Shown here one piece after another: positions 29,288-38,015 of a stretch of 64,000 nucleotides of DNA; positions within the stretch are counted from its first letter, which is position 1, and every line of letters begins with the position of its first letter. The position numbers and the translations under genes are program-made. This stretch comes from Thalassospira profundimaris (GTDB lineage: Bacteria > Pseudomonadota > Alphaproteobacteria > Rhodospirillales > Thalassospiraceae), in the NCBI RefSeq assembly GCF_003326795.1, contig NZ_JPWI01000017.1:33399-97398 (forward strand). Reading direction: 5' to 3'. The notes beneath the pieces are model-generated. The model saw only the letters and a list, made by a program, of their open reading frames with translations, did no database searches and was not told where the DNA came from.

Positions 29288-30619
29288 GTGAAGCTGGAAG
29301 ACATCAAGCTATCAGATTTACGGGTTAACAGTGCCAATGACAGGCATGGTGAACTTGTAGATGAAGACGCAGCCATTGAATGGTTGTTGAAGCACCGAAC
29401 ACTCCATATGCAAAACCTTGCTAAAGACATTATCTCAACTGGCGAAATTTACGAACCTCCGCTAGTTCACCCTCATAATGGGCATTTCATAGTTTATGAT
29501 GGCAACCGCCGAACCACCGTTCTGAAGCTCTTGGACGATCCGCAGCGTGCGCCCTCGTCGGATTGGGCAGAATTCTTTTCTGATTTGAGAAAGAATTGGA
29601 CAGGTGCGTTTCCATCAACTGTCGAATGCCAGATAGAAGAAGACCGCGATAGGTTAGATGAAATTCTCTATCGCCGCCACACAGGGCAACAAAGTGGTGT
29701 AGGTCAAAGCCAATGGGATGCGGAAGCCAAATCCAACTTTGAAAAAAGAACGGGTAAGAAGACCAAGATCAACGTTGCGGAAGAGATTGAAAGATTGTTG
29801 GTAAGCTCAGGGAGGCTTGAGAACGAATTAAAAATCCCGCGTTCAAACCTGAACAGATTGCTATCTGCTGAGCAATTCCGCAATCGGGCTGGTATTGCCG
29901 TCGATTCTAACAAACTCAGATATACGCATGCTGAAGAAAAGGTTTTGAATGCACTTGAACGTATAGCCCGAGATTTGGCATCTCGAACTATTACGCTTGA
30001 AGATATTTGGGATAATGATTCAAAACGCGCTTATCTCAATAAGCTTGATCAAGAAAAAGTCCTTCCTCGATCCGAAGATGCACTTGCCAGAACCGCTCCG
30101 GCAAAAGCTAAGTCTACTCAAACAAAGACGTCCCAGACAAAGACATTTCATAACGAAAGCAAGCCCTCATCCGATCCGGGTAAGCGGCGTCATTTGATTC
30201 GAAATTTGGATTTCGGGTTGCAGCAGACACAAAACAACCGGAAGATTTTAGACATCTTCAACGAGTTGCAGCATCGGCTGAAGTTTGACGAACATGATAA
30301 TGCCATCGCTGTATTGTTCCGTGTGTTATTAGAACTATCGCTTGAGCACTACATCAAGGGTGCAAGCGTCCCAGATATTCAAAAAGGCGAGAATCTATCT
30401 GGCAAGTATCGGAAAGCCCTCAGACATATGTTTGAAGCCGGAAAATTTGAGAAGAAGCAGTTCGAGGCTCTCAAAAAATTTGAAAAGGGCGATCCGTTGT
30501 TCTCAACGACTACGCTGCATTCATACGTTCACAGCGCCGATTTCTTCCCGTCGGATCATCACTTAAAGAGCATGTGGGATACTCTCGAGGGTTTCATTGT
30601 GAATTGTCTTAAAGCTTAG
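29288..30619 (+). CDS. ParB-like N-terminal domain protein of unknown function
   Basis: 443 residues from GTG 29288, which has a GGGGGGG ribosome site; in-frame ATG 29276 would add four residues. The N-terminus (about 1-150) resembles ParB/Srx domains: LKLSDLRVN-type start, YEPPLVHPHNGHFIVYDGNRRTTVLKLL with the GNRR motif in place of GERR. The middle is Lys/Ser/Thr-rich and probably disordered (about 265-305). The C-terminal helical domain (about 310-443) has FRVLLELSLEHYI and LHSYVHS-type motifs and is not recognised. It is not chromosome-partition ParB: no partner parA or parS is nearby. Defence or DNA-modification linked roles are possible. Confidence 0.7.
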   Translation: MKLEDIKLSDLRVNSANDRHGELVDEDAAIEWLLKHRTLHMQNLAKDIISTGEIYEPPLVHPHNGHFIVYDGNRRTTVLKLLDDPQRAPSSDWAEFFSDLRKNWTGAFPSTVECQIEEDRDRLDEILYRRHTGQQSGVGQSQWDAEAKSNFEKRTGKKTKINVAEEIERLLVSSGRLENELKIPRSNLNRLLSAEQFRNRAGIAVDSNKLRYTHAEEKVLNALERIARDLASRTITLEDIWDNDSKRAYLNKLDQEKVLPRSEDALARTAPAKAKSTQTKTSQTKTFHNESKPSSDPGKRRHLIRNLDFGLQQTQNNRKILDIFNELQHRLKFDEHDNAIAVLFRVLLELSLEHYIKGASVPDIQKGENLSGKYRKALRHMFEAGKFEKKQFEALKKFEKGDPLFSTTTLHSYVHSADFFPSDHHLKSMWDTLEGFIVNCLKA

Positions 30620-30661
30620 TTCTATTCCGGTTTATGGGCTAGGAGGCATTGTCCAACGCAC

Positions 30662-32440
30662 TTAGCCAATCTTGCCAAGCTCTTCTTTCAGACGGCCCAA
30701 GTTTGAGCGACATATTTCTAAACTGCTTGTGTCGCTCCTTTCTGAATAAATCTCTTCAGCCTCCTCAAAGCTTTCGATCGCTCTCTCTAGATCGTGCTTC
30801 TCAGTGTCACCCTTCATTCTAACCGCATGATTTCCATAAACTGCGCCAATTCGACATCTAATATAGGCGTAGCGTTCCGGTTCAACCTCTGCGGTAATAA
30901 ACTCTAGGGATTGAAAGTAAGCGTCCAAGCATCGCACAGAGAAAATTTCATACATTTCTTCATTTGAAAATAGTGCGTGAACGTAAAGAACCTCACCCAG
31001 CAAGAAATGAAGCTCTGCCAATTGATATGGCAAACGGGTGTTTGAAAAAAATTCACGGCACTGCATGAATTTGCTGATTGCTAACAGCCGGAGAAATTCA
31101 GATTTTCGTGAACTTTCTTCCAATGCTTGGGACTGAGAAAAGAATATTTGCCCCAAATTTATGCTCGCCGAAATTAGAGCCTCAATGTCGAAGTTTTCCC
31201 TCGCGCATATCTCTGAGGCTGAGAAAACTTCCCTTGCTCGCTTCATTGCCTCCGGCGAATGGGAAGCTTGGTGAAAACCGGATTTCTTGAGTATTGCAGC
31301 ACCAAGGCTGTTTGCAACATAGGAAAATATTGGTCTACTGTTTTTGGCTTGCTCAAGCCTATCATAAGCGTCGGACAAGATTTCAATAGCTGTATCAATG
31401 TGTGAGTGGTCTTGCGCGAGCCCATAAATATCAAGAAAACTGTTCGCCAAGGCAACTTGAGCCGATGGGAGATCATATTCGCTGTCATCCTCAAGCTGAC
31501 TGAACAGTTTTACTGCTTCTCTAGCATGATCGATACTGGACTCCAGCACTCGTAATCTTTCTGCATCAACCAGATCAAGGCCATGTTGCCGAAGGGCCAT
31601 CGATGTTTTGAGATGCAAACCAGCGAGGACAACATCAGAGATTTCTGCATTTTCAATTTCAACAAGGCATCGGTTTAACAAATCAACAGAGATCCAAACG
31701 TGAGGGAATGCTGATCGGCGGCTTCCTTCGTACATCTGCCCGGCCAACTCTTCGAACAGTGTTATCATTTCAAGTTTGTCAAAGTGAGATAGATACAATG
31801 CTGCGCGTTCATAACACTGATAGCAGAGATTCAAGTCATCTTGTAAGAACGCGCAATTGCCTCTCGTTATGCTAATTGATGCTTGTTTACGAATCTGCTT
31901 GATCGTCTTTTCTTGTAACTGCGTATCTTCTGCAATTTTCAAGAAGCTCATGGCACCTTCAATGTTGCCGGCGTCTATTTGAGAGGATGCGTTTTGTATT
32001 GAATTAGAGATGCCTTCTGAAGACTTTAGGATTTCGTTCATTTGTTGTTTTAGGCTGACATATTCTCGCGCCTTGCTTTCTAGGAATTTAGTTATCTCGT
32101 CAAAGTTTGCACGCGGGTTTTCGTTTTCAAACTGTTCGGCGACTGTCCGAAGTGTGCTTTCTATATGTGCGTAAGCTTCAGTTAGGTCGTCATCTGGATG
32201 ATAGTTTGCTTCTTCAGCACACTTTGCGATCTCGGATTCAGAAACTCCTAGCGCAACTAACAGAGGATCAATCGTCCTTGGATGCGGGTTGGAAACTGTT
32301 CCGTTTTCTAGTTCACTAATTCGCCGAACTTTCGAGGCGCTTCCAAATGCGTCCTCAGACAACTGCAACTGGGTTAACCCCAGAGCCTTTCGCTTGCGCA
32401 GTATTAGTCCGCCGATCAGTTGACCAAACGATTTCGACAT
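30662..32440 (-). CDS. XRE-family regulator with long helical (TPR-like) domain
   Basis: 592 residues from ATG 32440; ATG 32449 is an alternative with GGAG at short spacing. The N-terminal helix-turn-helix (about 8-65) reads LILRKRKALGLTQLQLSEDAF and VRRISELENG. The rest is helical with repeated A/Y/L patterns (SFLKIAEDTQ, YQCYERAALYLSHF, LERAIESFEEAEEIYSE) suggestive of degenerate TPRs, after a coiled stretch at about 120-170. This architecture resembles peptide-sensing regulators, but relationship is not shown. Convergent with the ParB-like gene and divergent from a micropeptide gene. No close family recognised. Confidence 0.72.
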   Translation of the reverse strand: MSKSFGQLIGGLILRKRKALGLTQLQLSEDAFGSASKVRRISELENGTVSNPHPRTIDPLLVALGVSESEIAKCAEEANYHPDDDLTEAYAHIESTLRTVAEQFENENPRANFDEITKFLESKAREYVSLKQQMNEILKSSEGISNSIQNASSQIDAGNIEGAMSFLKIAEDTQLQEKTIKQIRKQASISITRGNCAFLQDDLNLCYQCYERAALYLSHFDKLEMITLFEELAGQMYEGSRRSAFPHVWISVDLLNRCLVEIENAEISDVVLAGLHLKTSMALRQHGLDLVDAERLRVLESSIDHAREAVKLFSQLEDDSEYDLPSAQVALANSFLDIYGLAQDHSHIDTAIEILSDAYDRLEQAKNSRPIFSYVANSLGAAILKKSGFHQASHSPEAMKRAREVFSASEICARENFDIEALISASINLGQIFFSQSQALEESSRKSEFLRLLAISKFMQCREFFSNTRLPYQLAELHFLLGEVLYVHALFSNEEMYEIFSVRCLDAYFQSLEFITAEVEPERYAYIRCRIGAVYGNHAVRMKGDTEKHDLERAIESFEEAEEIYSERSDTSSLEICRSNLGRLKEELGKIG

Positions 32441-32567
32441 AATCCGCATAAACTCCGCATATTTTCCGTTTGTGAACCGCAAAACTACAGAGCACAAAAG
32501 TATCAAAGTTTTCCCGTTCGTCGAGTGGCAGAGGTTCTAAGCCCCTCAACCAAGATGAGAGGAAAAC

Positions 32568-32696
32568 ATGAAGGTAAGCAAAGTAATAACAGTTTTTTCG
32601 ACAATCATTGCGTTACTGGCTGTTCTGTACCCAGAGCTCCTGCTTTTTTCGGTAATATCAGCGCTATTTTCAGCATTGATAGCGCTAGATGAATAG
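32568..32696 (+). CDS. 42-residue hydrophobic micropeptide
   Basis: ATG 32568 with AGAGGA five bases before it, ending at TAG 32696. Product begins MKVSKVITVFSTIIALLAVL and continues through YPELLLF and a second hydrophobic run to LDE, so two short membrane-type segments around a Pro-Glu turn. It starts 127 bp from the divergent XRE/TPR-like regulator gene. It could be a small membrane protein, a toxin-like peptide or a signal peptide sensed by the regulator; none is shown. Coding status rests on ribosome site, frame and composition. Confidence 0.45.
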   Translation: MKVSKVITVFSTIIALLAVLYPELLLFSVISALFSALIALDE

Positions 32697-32760
32697 TCTG
32701 GAGATTAAGGTATTCGCAAACTACTTCCGAAAATAATCTACAACGCACTTACGACGATTG

Positions 32761-32880
32761 CTCGAATGGATGCTAAGGCTTCGTGCCATAATAGCGGCCG
32801 AACTGACAGCGGCACGAGTAGCCGGTCATCCGCATGTCTTGAGGGCAATAGGAAAGTAGATCGGTTGTCTTCGAAACTCA
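32761..32880 (-). pseudogene. Decayed copy of the 3' end of the YdiJ-type gene
   Basis: On the minus strand the fragment reads TGYSCRCQFGRYYGTKP, stop, HPFE, matching the C-terminus TGYSCRCQVDRYEGVKPQHPVEY of the intact flavoprotein at 33214-36252. The Gln codon has become TAG (32773-32775), and the part upstream is frame-shifted. It lies directly after the second Dabb gene, whereas the intact gene lies before it. It marks the right edge of the island and is a relic of a duplication or recombination. Confidence 0.75.
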
Positions 32881-32884
32881 GCGG

Positions 32885-33205
32885 CTACGCAGACCCGCCG
32901 ACAACCAGATCAAACACCACCAACCCGGTCACACCCCCCTCAAGCAGCCCAACCAACTGCCCGCCCAAGGTCTTGTGCTCTGGATGTTCCAGATAAGCAT
33001 CACGTGCCGCGGCATCTTCAAAATCAATTGAAAAACCGTGGCAGAAGCCTTGTTCCAGCCCCTCCGGGCTGACCGAAACGCCGCCGTCAAAGCCGCGCAT
33101 GCCGGGGAGGTGGCTTTTGAGGTCTGCCAGCTTGGCAAACAGGCTGTCGATTTCGGCTTTGGTAACCTCGGCCTTGAATTTGGTCAGAACGATGTGACGG
33201 ATCAT
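32885..33205 (-). CDS. Dabb family protein, copy 2
   Basis: 106 residues, clearly paralogous to the protein at 20358-20666: both share PGMRGFDGGVSVSPE, LEQGF, DAYLEHPEH and GGQLVG. The last five residues (VGGSA) differ, at the junction with the decayed fragment that follows. It starts 8 bp after the YdiJ-type stop, so it is probably cotranscribed with it. Function unknown. Confidence 0.87.
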   Translation of the reverse strand: MIRHIVLTKFKAEVTKAEIDSLFAKLADLKSHLPGMRGFDGGVSVSPEGLEQGFCHGFSIDFEDAAARDAYLEHPEHKTLGGQLVGLLEGGVTGLVVFDLVVGGSA

Positions 33206-33213
33206 GGGGTTTC

Positions 33214-36200
33214 CTATGCAATAAGTTTGGCGAGGTATTCGACCGGATGCTGCGGCTTGACCCCTTCATAGCGATCGACCTGACAGCGGCAGGAATAGCC
33301 GGTCACCAGCATGTTTTGCGCCCCCGTGGCATCGACTTTCTTTTTCCAGCTCAGGTCATAAAGCTCGCGCGAGGTTTCCTGATGGCGGGTTTCGTGGCCG
33401 TAAACGCCCGCCATGCCGCAGCAGCCGGTTTTCTCCGCCGTCAGTTTAAGCCCAAAGGCCTCAAAGATTTTCTGCCATTTGACGCCGACATCGGGGATCG
33501 ATGTTTTTTCCGTGCAATGGGGGAACAGGCTTGCCGGAATATTTATGTTAACGGCGTTATCAATTTTGGGTGCGATCAGGCGACCATCACTGATCTCGCC
33601 CGCCAGCCATTCATGGAACAGATGTACGCGATAGTCCGGGCGGTCTGAAAGGCGCTGGGCATATTCCTGGCGATAGGTCAGGGTCACGCTGGCCTCGATG
33701 CCGACCATGGCGACACCGGATTTGGCCAGACGGCCATAAACGATATCGTTTTGCCTGGCCTGATAATCGAATTTCTTCAGGAAGCCTTTGACATGCATGG
33801 CCTTGCCATTGGGGCGATAGGGCGGCACAAACACCCGGTATCCAAGGCGTTGCAGCAAATCGACATGGGCAAGGAACACGTCGGTGTCATAATGCGTGGT
33901 AAAGCAATCCTGCAGGATAATCACCGACCTGGCCTTTTCATCGACACTCAGCGCATCAAGATCAGCCTGCCGGAATTTGCCAATGCCGCGCGCGCGCAAG
34001 CCCGATTTAAGGCCTTGGCTATGAAGCTTCGGCAAGTCGGTCAGGCCGATGAAACGCTTGAAAATCCAGGGCATCGGCGGGATTGATTGCAGGGCATTGA
34101 ACAGGCCGGGCGCGCTTGCCAGAAGCGGGGCCATATATTCAAGTTTCGCAATGACATAATCCTTCACCGGGCGCTTGTAGCGGGTGTGATATGTCTCCAA
34201 AAACCGGGATTTCATTTCCGGGATATCGACCTTGACCGGGCATTGCCCCGCACAGGCCTTGCATGACAGGCAACCGGCCATCGATTCATAGACATCGTGC
34301 GAGAAATCGCGCCCGTTGATCACCGCCAGATCCTGGTTCATTGGATCGGTGCCGACCGAAAGCTGCCGGATCCATTCGCGCAGCATCCCGGCGCGGCCCT
34401 TGGGCGAATGCACACGTGATCGCGTGACCTTATAGGACGGGCACATGGCATCCATCAGATCCCAGTTAAAGCACGCCCCGTTGCCGTTACAGCGCGTCGC
34501 ATTAAGGTATTCATCGCGAAGGGCATCTTCGATCTGGCGGTCAAGCTGCCCGCGCATCGGGGCTTCGTCGATTTTGGTGATCGGAATGTTTTTACTGTAC
34601 GGCGATGCGATCTTGCCGGGGTTTAATTGCCCTTCCGGATCAAAGGCTTCCTTGATCCGCCTGAGAACATCATAAAGCTCCGGCCCGAAATAGATCGGGC
34701 TGTATTCGCCGCGGAAACCCTTGCCATGTTCGCCCCAGATCAGGCCGTTATAGCGCTTGGTGAGTTCGGCGACCGCGTCCGATACCCGGCGCAGGCGCGC
34801 TTCGTCTTCTTCATCTACCATATCCAAAAGCGGGCGCACATGCAGGCACCCGACATCGACATGGCCAAACATGCCGTAATCAAGGCCTTCGGCATCAAGG
34901 AGGCTGCGGAATTCGGCGATGAAATCGGCAAGGTTTTCGGGCGGGACGGCGGTATCTTCGACGAATGGTGTCGCGCGGCGTTTGCCTTCAAGATTGCCGA
35001 GCAAGCCCACCGATTTGGCCCGGATTGACCAGATCGCAGCAATCTGGCCGGGGTCGGTTGCCTGCACAAAGCCAATCGGGGCGTAATCCGTGTCGGGATT
35101 GCCATCAAGGTATGCGCGCAGTTCGTCCTGCTTGGCGGCGACTTCTTCGGGGGTTTCGCCGACAAATTCAACGACGTTAAAGCCGCGTGTGGCAACAGCA
35201 CTGTTTTCCGTGCCCAAAAGCTTGCCCAGCATGTGCCAGCTTTCATCCTGTTCGGCCAGTTTCATGACCTTGTCATCAATGCTTTCAATCGCAACAGGAT
35301 CAAATTTTACAAGGGCTTGGACGTGACGAAGCGCGCTATCAAAGCTGTCATACCGGACAACGGTGATGGCCTTGTGCTTGGGCAGCGGAATGACGCGGAA
35401 GGTGATTTCCTTGACCATGCCAAGGCTGCCTTCGGCCCCGGCAATCAGGAAGGAAAGGTTCATATCCCCCTGATCAGAAACGGCTTCTTTCAGGTTGTAG
35501 CCGGTCAATCCCCGGTTCATTTCCGGGAAGGTGGCATTGATCTGATCGCGACGCGGGAATATTTCGTCATGGACCTTGCGATAAAGCCGACCGGTGCGGT
35601 CATCGCGATCCATGATTTCCCTGGCTTCTGAGGCACTTAACGCACGGGTGTTGAAATCGGTGCCATCAATCAGGACCGTGGTCATGTCATGGATATAGTG
35701 GCTGGTTTTGCCATAAATCCGCGATCCCTTGCCCGAACTGTCCGATCCGATCATGCCGCCAACCGTGGCGCGGCTTGCGGTTGAAACAGCGGGCGGGAAG
35801 AAATAGCCATGGGGTTTGAGCCAGGCATTCAGCTGATCCAGCACCACGCCCGGTTCGACATGAACCAGTGCCTTTTCCTTGTCGAAACCCAGTATGTTAT
35901 TGAGATACTTGGATGTATCGAGAATGATGGTGTTGTTAAGCGACTGGCCGTTGGTGCCCGTACCACCCCCGCGCGGGGTGATTTTGACCTCGCTGAATTT
36001 GTCGCGACCGGCCATTTCCATGACGATATTGATGTCATCGCGCGAACGCGGCTGCAACACGGCACGCGGCATCACCTGATAGACACTGTTATCGGTGGCA
36101 TGGATCAGACGGGTTGGGAAATCGGCATGGATCTCGCCGCTAAATTTTCCTTCGGATTCAAGGGTTTTAAGGAAACTTAGCGTCAAACTGTCCAGCGACC

Positions 36201-36252
36201 GGTCCGGGGTCAGGCGGGGCAATTTGGCAATTACGCTTTTGGCGGCGGGCAT
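33214..36252 (-). CDS. ydiJ: FAD- and FeS-binding oxidoreductase, YdiJ type (D-2-hydroxyglutarate dehydrogenase)
   Basis: 1012 residues, the usual length for YdiJ (1018 in E. coli). N-terminal FAD-binding-4 domain (about 60-300) with ITPRGGGTGTNGQSLNN and GGMIGSDSSGKGSRIYGKTSHY; FAD-oxidase C domain to about 560; ferredoxin cluster CLSCKACAGQCPVKVDIPEM near 660; C-terminal CCG-type domain with TGCCGMAGVYGHE. It oxidises D-2-hydroxy acids; D-2-hydroxyglutarate is the known YdiJ substrate. ATG 36252 follows GAGAGA. A 9-bp inverted repeat lies 117 bp upstream, and a LysR gene is divergent. Confidence 0.9.
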   Translation of the reverse strand: MPAAKSVIAKLPRLTPDRSLDSLTLSFLKTLESEGKFSGEIHADFPTRLIHATDNSVYQVMPRAVLQPRSRDDINIVMEMAGRDKFSEVKITPRGGGTGTNGQSLNNTIILDTSKYLNNILGFDKEKALVHVEPGVVLDQLNAWLKPHGYFFPPAVSTASRATVGGMIGSDSSGKGSRIYGKTSHYIHDMTTVLIDGTDFNTRALSASEAREIMDRDDRTGRLYRKVHDEIFPRRDQINATFPEMNRGLTGYNLKEAVSDQGDMNLSFLIAGAEGSLGMVKEITFRVIPLPKHKAITVVRYDSFDSALRHVQALVKFDPVAIESIDDKVMKLAEQDESWHMLGKLLGTENSAVATRGFNVVEFVGETPEEVAAKQDELRAYLDGNPDTDYAPIGFVQATDPGQIAAIWSIRAKSVGLLGNLEGKRRATPFVEDTAVPPENLADFIAEFRSLLDAEGLDYGMFGHVDVGCLHVRPLLDMVDEEDEARLRRVSDAVAELTKRYNGLIWGEHGKGFRGEYSPIYFGPELYDVLRRIKEAFDPEGQLNPGKIASPYSKNIPITKIDEAPMRGQLDRQIEDALRDEYLNATRCNGNGACFNWDLMDAMCPSYKVTRSRVHSPKGRAGMLREWIRQLSVGTDPMNQDLAVINGRDFSHDVYESMAGCLSCKACAGQCPVKVDIPEMKSRFLETYHTRYKRPVKDYVIAKLEYMAPLLASAPGLFNALQSIPPMPWIFKRFIGLTDLPKLHSQGLKSGLRARGIGKFRQADLDALSVDEKARSVIILQDCFTTHYDTDVFLAHVDLLQRLGYRVFVPPYRPNGKAMHVKGFLKKFDYQARQNDIVYGRLAKSGVAMVGIEASVTLTYRQEYAQRLSDRPDYRVHLFHEWLAGEISDGRLIAPKIDNAVNINIPASLFPHCTEKTSIPDVGVKWQKIFEAFGLKLTAEKTGCCGMAGVYGHETRHQETSRELYDLSWKKKVDATGAQNMLVTGYSCRCQVDRYEGVKPQHPVEYLAKLIA

Positions 36253-36368
36253 GGTGATCTCTCTGTCTGCGATCCCCGGATTGGCTTCCGGTTCCGGATC
36301 GGATTTTTGGGTTGATTTACCCTATTTGACCCTATCAGGATTAATTGGACAAATTGAAAATTCCGAAT

Positions 36369-36393
36369 GATTATTAGTTTGAGCCTAATAATC
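36369..36393. promoter_or_regulatory. Inverted repeat upstream of ydiJ-type gene
   Basis: GATTATTAG (36369-36377) and CTAATAATC (36385-36393), a perfect 9-bp repeat with a 7-nt centre. A candidate operator, possibly for the divergent LysR protein. Confidence 0.45.
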
Positions 36394-36820
36394 GAAGGTC
36401 GCCAGATCGAGGTTACAAAGCCCGGCTACTGACATCTACTGACAGAAATTCCGGGTCATCGACGACAAATGCAAAAATCGGGCACCATTTCCGATAGTTT
36501 CGGGTCTTAATGGTATGAGGATTGGTTTTCCCGGTGATGTGGCTTTGAGGGATGGCATCGAAACGGCGAGGTCGACACAACGCGGGTGTAAAGAAAAGTT
36601 TACAGTGGCGGCGTCGGTCAGTTGTTCGTCATTCCAGGCTGACGTCGCCCGGTGGTGGTGTTCGAGTTGATCTGATCTGAACCGATACGGGCATGGTCCC
36701 GAGGCCGTGCTGCCGAAAGGCAGAGGACCTGTGTCGGGTCCGTTCGAGAGTGCCGGTTCGAGAATGCCCTTTGGGAAATATAAGTCCGGAATACCGGCTG
36801 GAAATTATGGGGGAGTTTGG
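36394..36820. other. Long non-coding gap between ydiJ-type and lysR genes
   Basis: No supported gene. It holds short tandem repeats (CTACTGACA twice near 36426; TGATC-type repeats near 36668) and GC-rich sequence that could be a 5' leader of the LysR mRNA. Confidence 0.4.
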
Positions 36821-37969
36821 ATGTTTTCATCACTGAATATGCGCCATATGCGGTCCTTTGTCGCGGTGGCCGATCATGGGTCCTTTACCGCGGCGGCGGC
36901 GGAGCTTGGAATTACGCCGCCCAGCCTGACCACCACCATCCGCCAGTTTGAGGATGTGACGGGGGCGGCGCTTTTTGATCGCACGACCCGGCAGGTCACC
37001 CTGACCGACACCGGGGAGCGGTTCTTGCCCGTCGCCCGGCGCCTGATTGGCGATTTTGAGGAAGCCTTGGGCGATCTTGATGCGCTGTCCAGGGGGATTG
37101 GCGGGAAAATCACCATTGCGGCGGCCCCGTCGGTTTTGACCCGGATATTGCCCGCAGTGATTTCGCGCTTTGTGGTCGATCACCCCGATGCGCGCCTGCG
37201 TCTTGATGAAATGAATGCCGGTGAAGTCCATGAAGCGGTGGCCGCGAGTGAGGCCGATTTCGGCATTGCCGGGGAGTGGGAGCCACTGCCCGATATCGCG
37301 TTCCGCCCGCTGTTTTCCGACCGGTTCGGGGTGCTGTGTCGGGCCGATCATGCCTTTGCCAGTCAGACTTTCGTGACCTGGGCGGAGCTTTCTGATCAGC
37401 CCTTTGTCGGGCTGGGCCCGGAATCCGGGACATCGGCGATGATGGCCGGGGTTGGCGGTGCGACAAGCAGCAATCAGACCCGTCAGAGCAAACAAAGCGG
37501 ATCAGATTTCACAAGTTCTGCCATCAAGGATGCCGCCGCCCTTGGCATTGCCGAGGCCCGGGACGTAATGCAACAGGCCGAAAAACTGGCCGCAGCCCAG
37601 AACAAACTGGCCGATATGCGCGCCAGCAATGCAGGGAAATCCGCCAAATCCCGGTCCCTGGCGGGTGATGACACCCCCATGACCCTGCCACGCCCGACGG
37701 TGGAAACATCAAACACCCTCACGCTGGCCGCCATGGTCGCCCAAGGGGTGGGGATCACGGTGCTGCCGGAACTGGCCGCACGGGTTTCGGACATGACCCG
37801 CGACAAGGGACTGGTTTTCGTGCCGCTATCCGCCCCGGTGCGCCAGCGCCATATCGGCATCATCACGCGCAAAAGCAAAAGCCTGTCGCCAATTGCCAGC
37901 CTGTTTTTAAGCGAGGTCCGCGATCAGGCCGCAAGCCTTGACCTGCCTGCGGCGCTGGAGTGGTATTGA
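36821..37969 (+). CDS. LysR family regulator with a large internal insertion
   Basis: 382 residues from ATG 36821 (GGGGGAG upstream), against about 300 usual. Winged helix (about 1-60) with GSFTAAAAELGITPPSLTTTIRQFE. The effector domain is split: normal up to GPESGTSAMM (208), then about 85 residues rich in Ala, Ser, Lys, Gln (SNQTRQSKQSGSD, QQAEKLAAAQNKLADMR), then the standard VETSNTLTLAAMVAQGVGITVLP from 293. The frame is intact, so this is a loop insertion rather than a frameshift. Divergent from ydiJ-type gene; targets unknown. Confidence 0.87.
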   Translation: MFSSLNMRHMRSFVAVADHGSFTAAAAELGITPPSLTTTIRQFEDVTGAALFDRTTRQVTLTDTGERFLPVARRLIGDFEEALGDLDALSRGIGGKITIAAAPSVLTRILPAVISRFVVDHPDARLRLDEMNAGEVHEAVAASEADFGIAGEWEPLPDIAFRPLFSDRFGVLCRADHAFASQTFVTWAELSDQPFVGLGPESGTSAMMAGVGGATSSNQTRQSKQSGSDFTSSAIKDAAALGIAEARDVMQQAEKLAAAQNKLADMRASNAGKSAKSRSLAGDDTPMTLPRPTVETSNTLTLAAMVAQGVGITVLPELAARVSDMTRDKGLVFVPLSAPVRQRHIGIITRKSKSLSPIASLFLSEVRDQAASLDLPAALEWY

Positions 37970-38015
37970 AGCCAGTCAGGATTTGCGAGGGGATGTTTCC
38001 GAAAAGAGGGGACCA

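Larger units (their letters stand above)
29128..32760. mobile_element. AT-rich accessory island
   Basis: The two large genes here are visibly AT-richer, with different codon choice (many AAA, TTT, TTA, ATA codons), than everything on either side. They encode a ParB-like-domain protein and an XRE/TPR-like regulator, plus a divergent micropeptide. There is no integrase, transposase or convincing direct repeat, so the mechanism of entry is not visible. Confidence 0.55.

Noticed and set aside
29288..30619. ParB-like protein as a plasmid or chromosome partition gene
   Set aside because: No parA beside it, GNRR motif instead of the partition ParB box, and an unrelated C-terminal domain.
29078..32790. 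Short repeats TCGTGCCA and CAACGCACTTA near the island edges as attachment sites
   Set aside because: Only 8 and 11 bp long, one of them inside a coding region, with no integrase gene; chance is enough.
34627..35028. Open frames opposite the YdiJ-type gene
   Set aside because: Several long antisense frames exist in this high-GC gene, none with conserved protein features.
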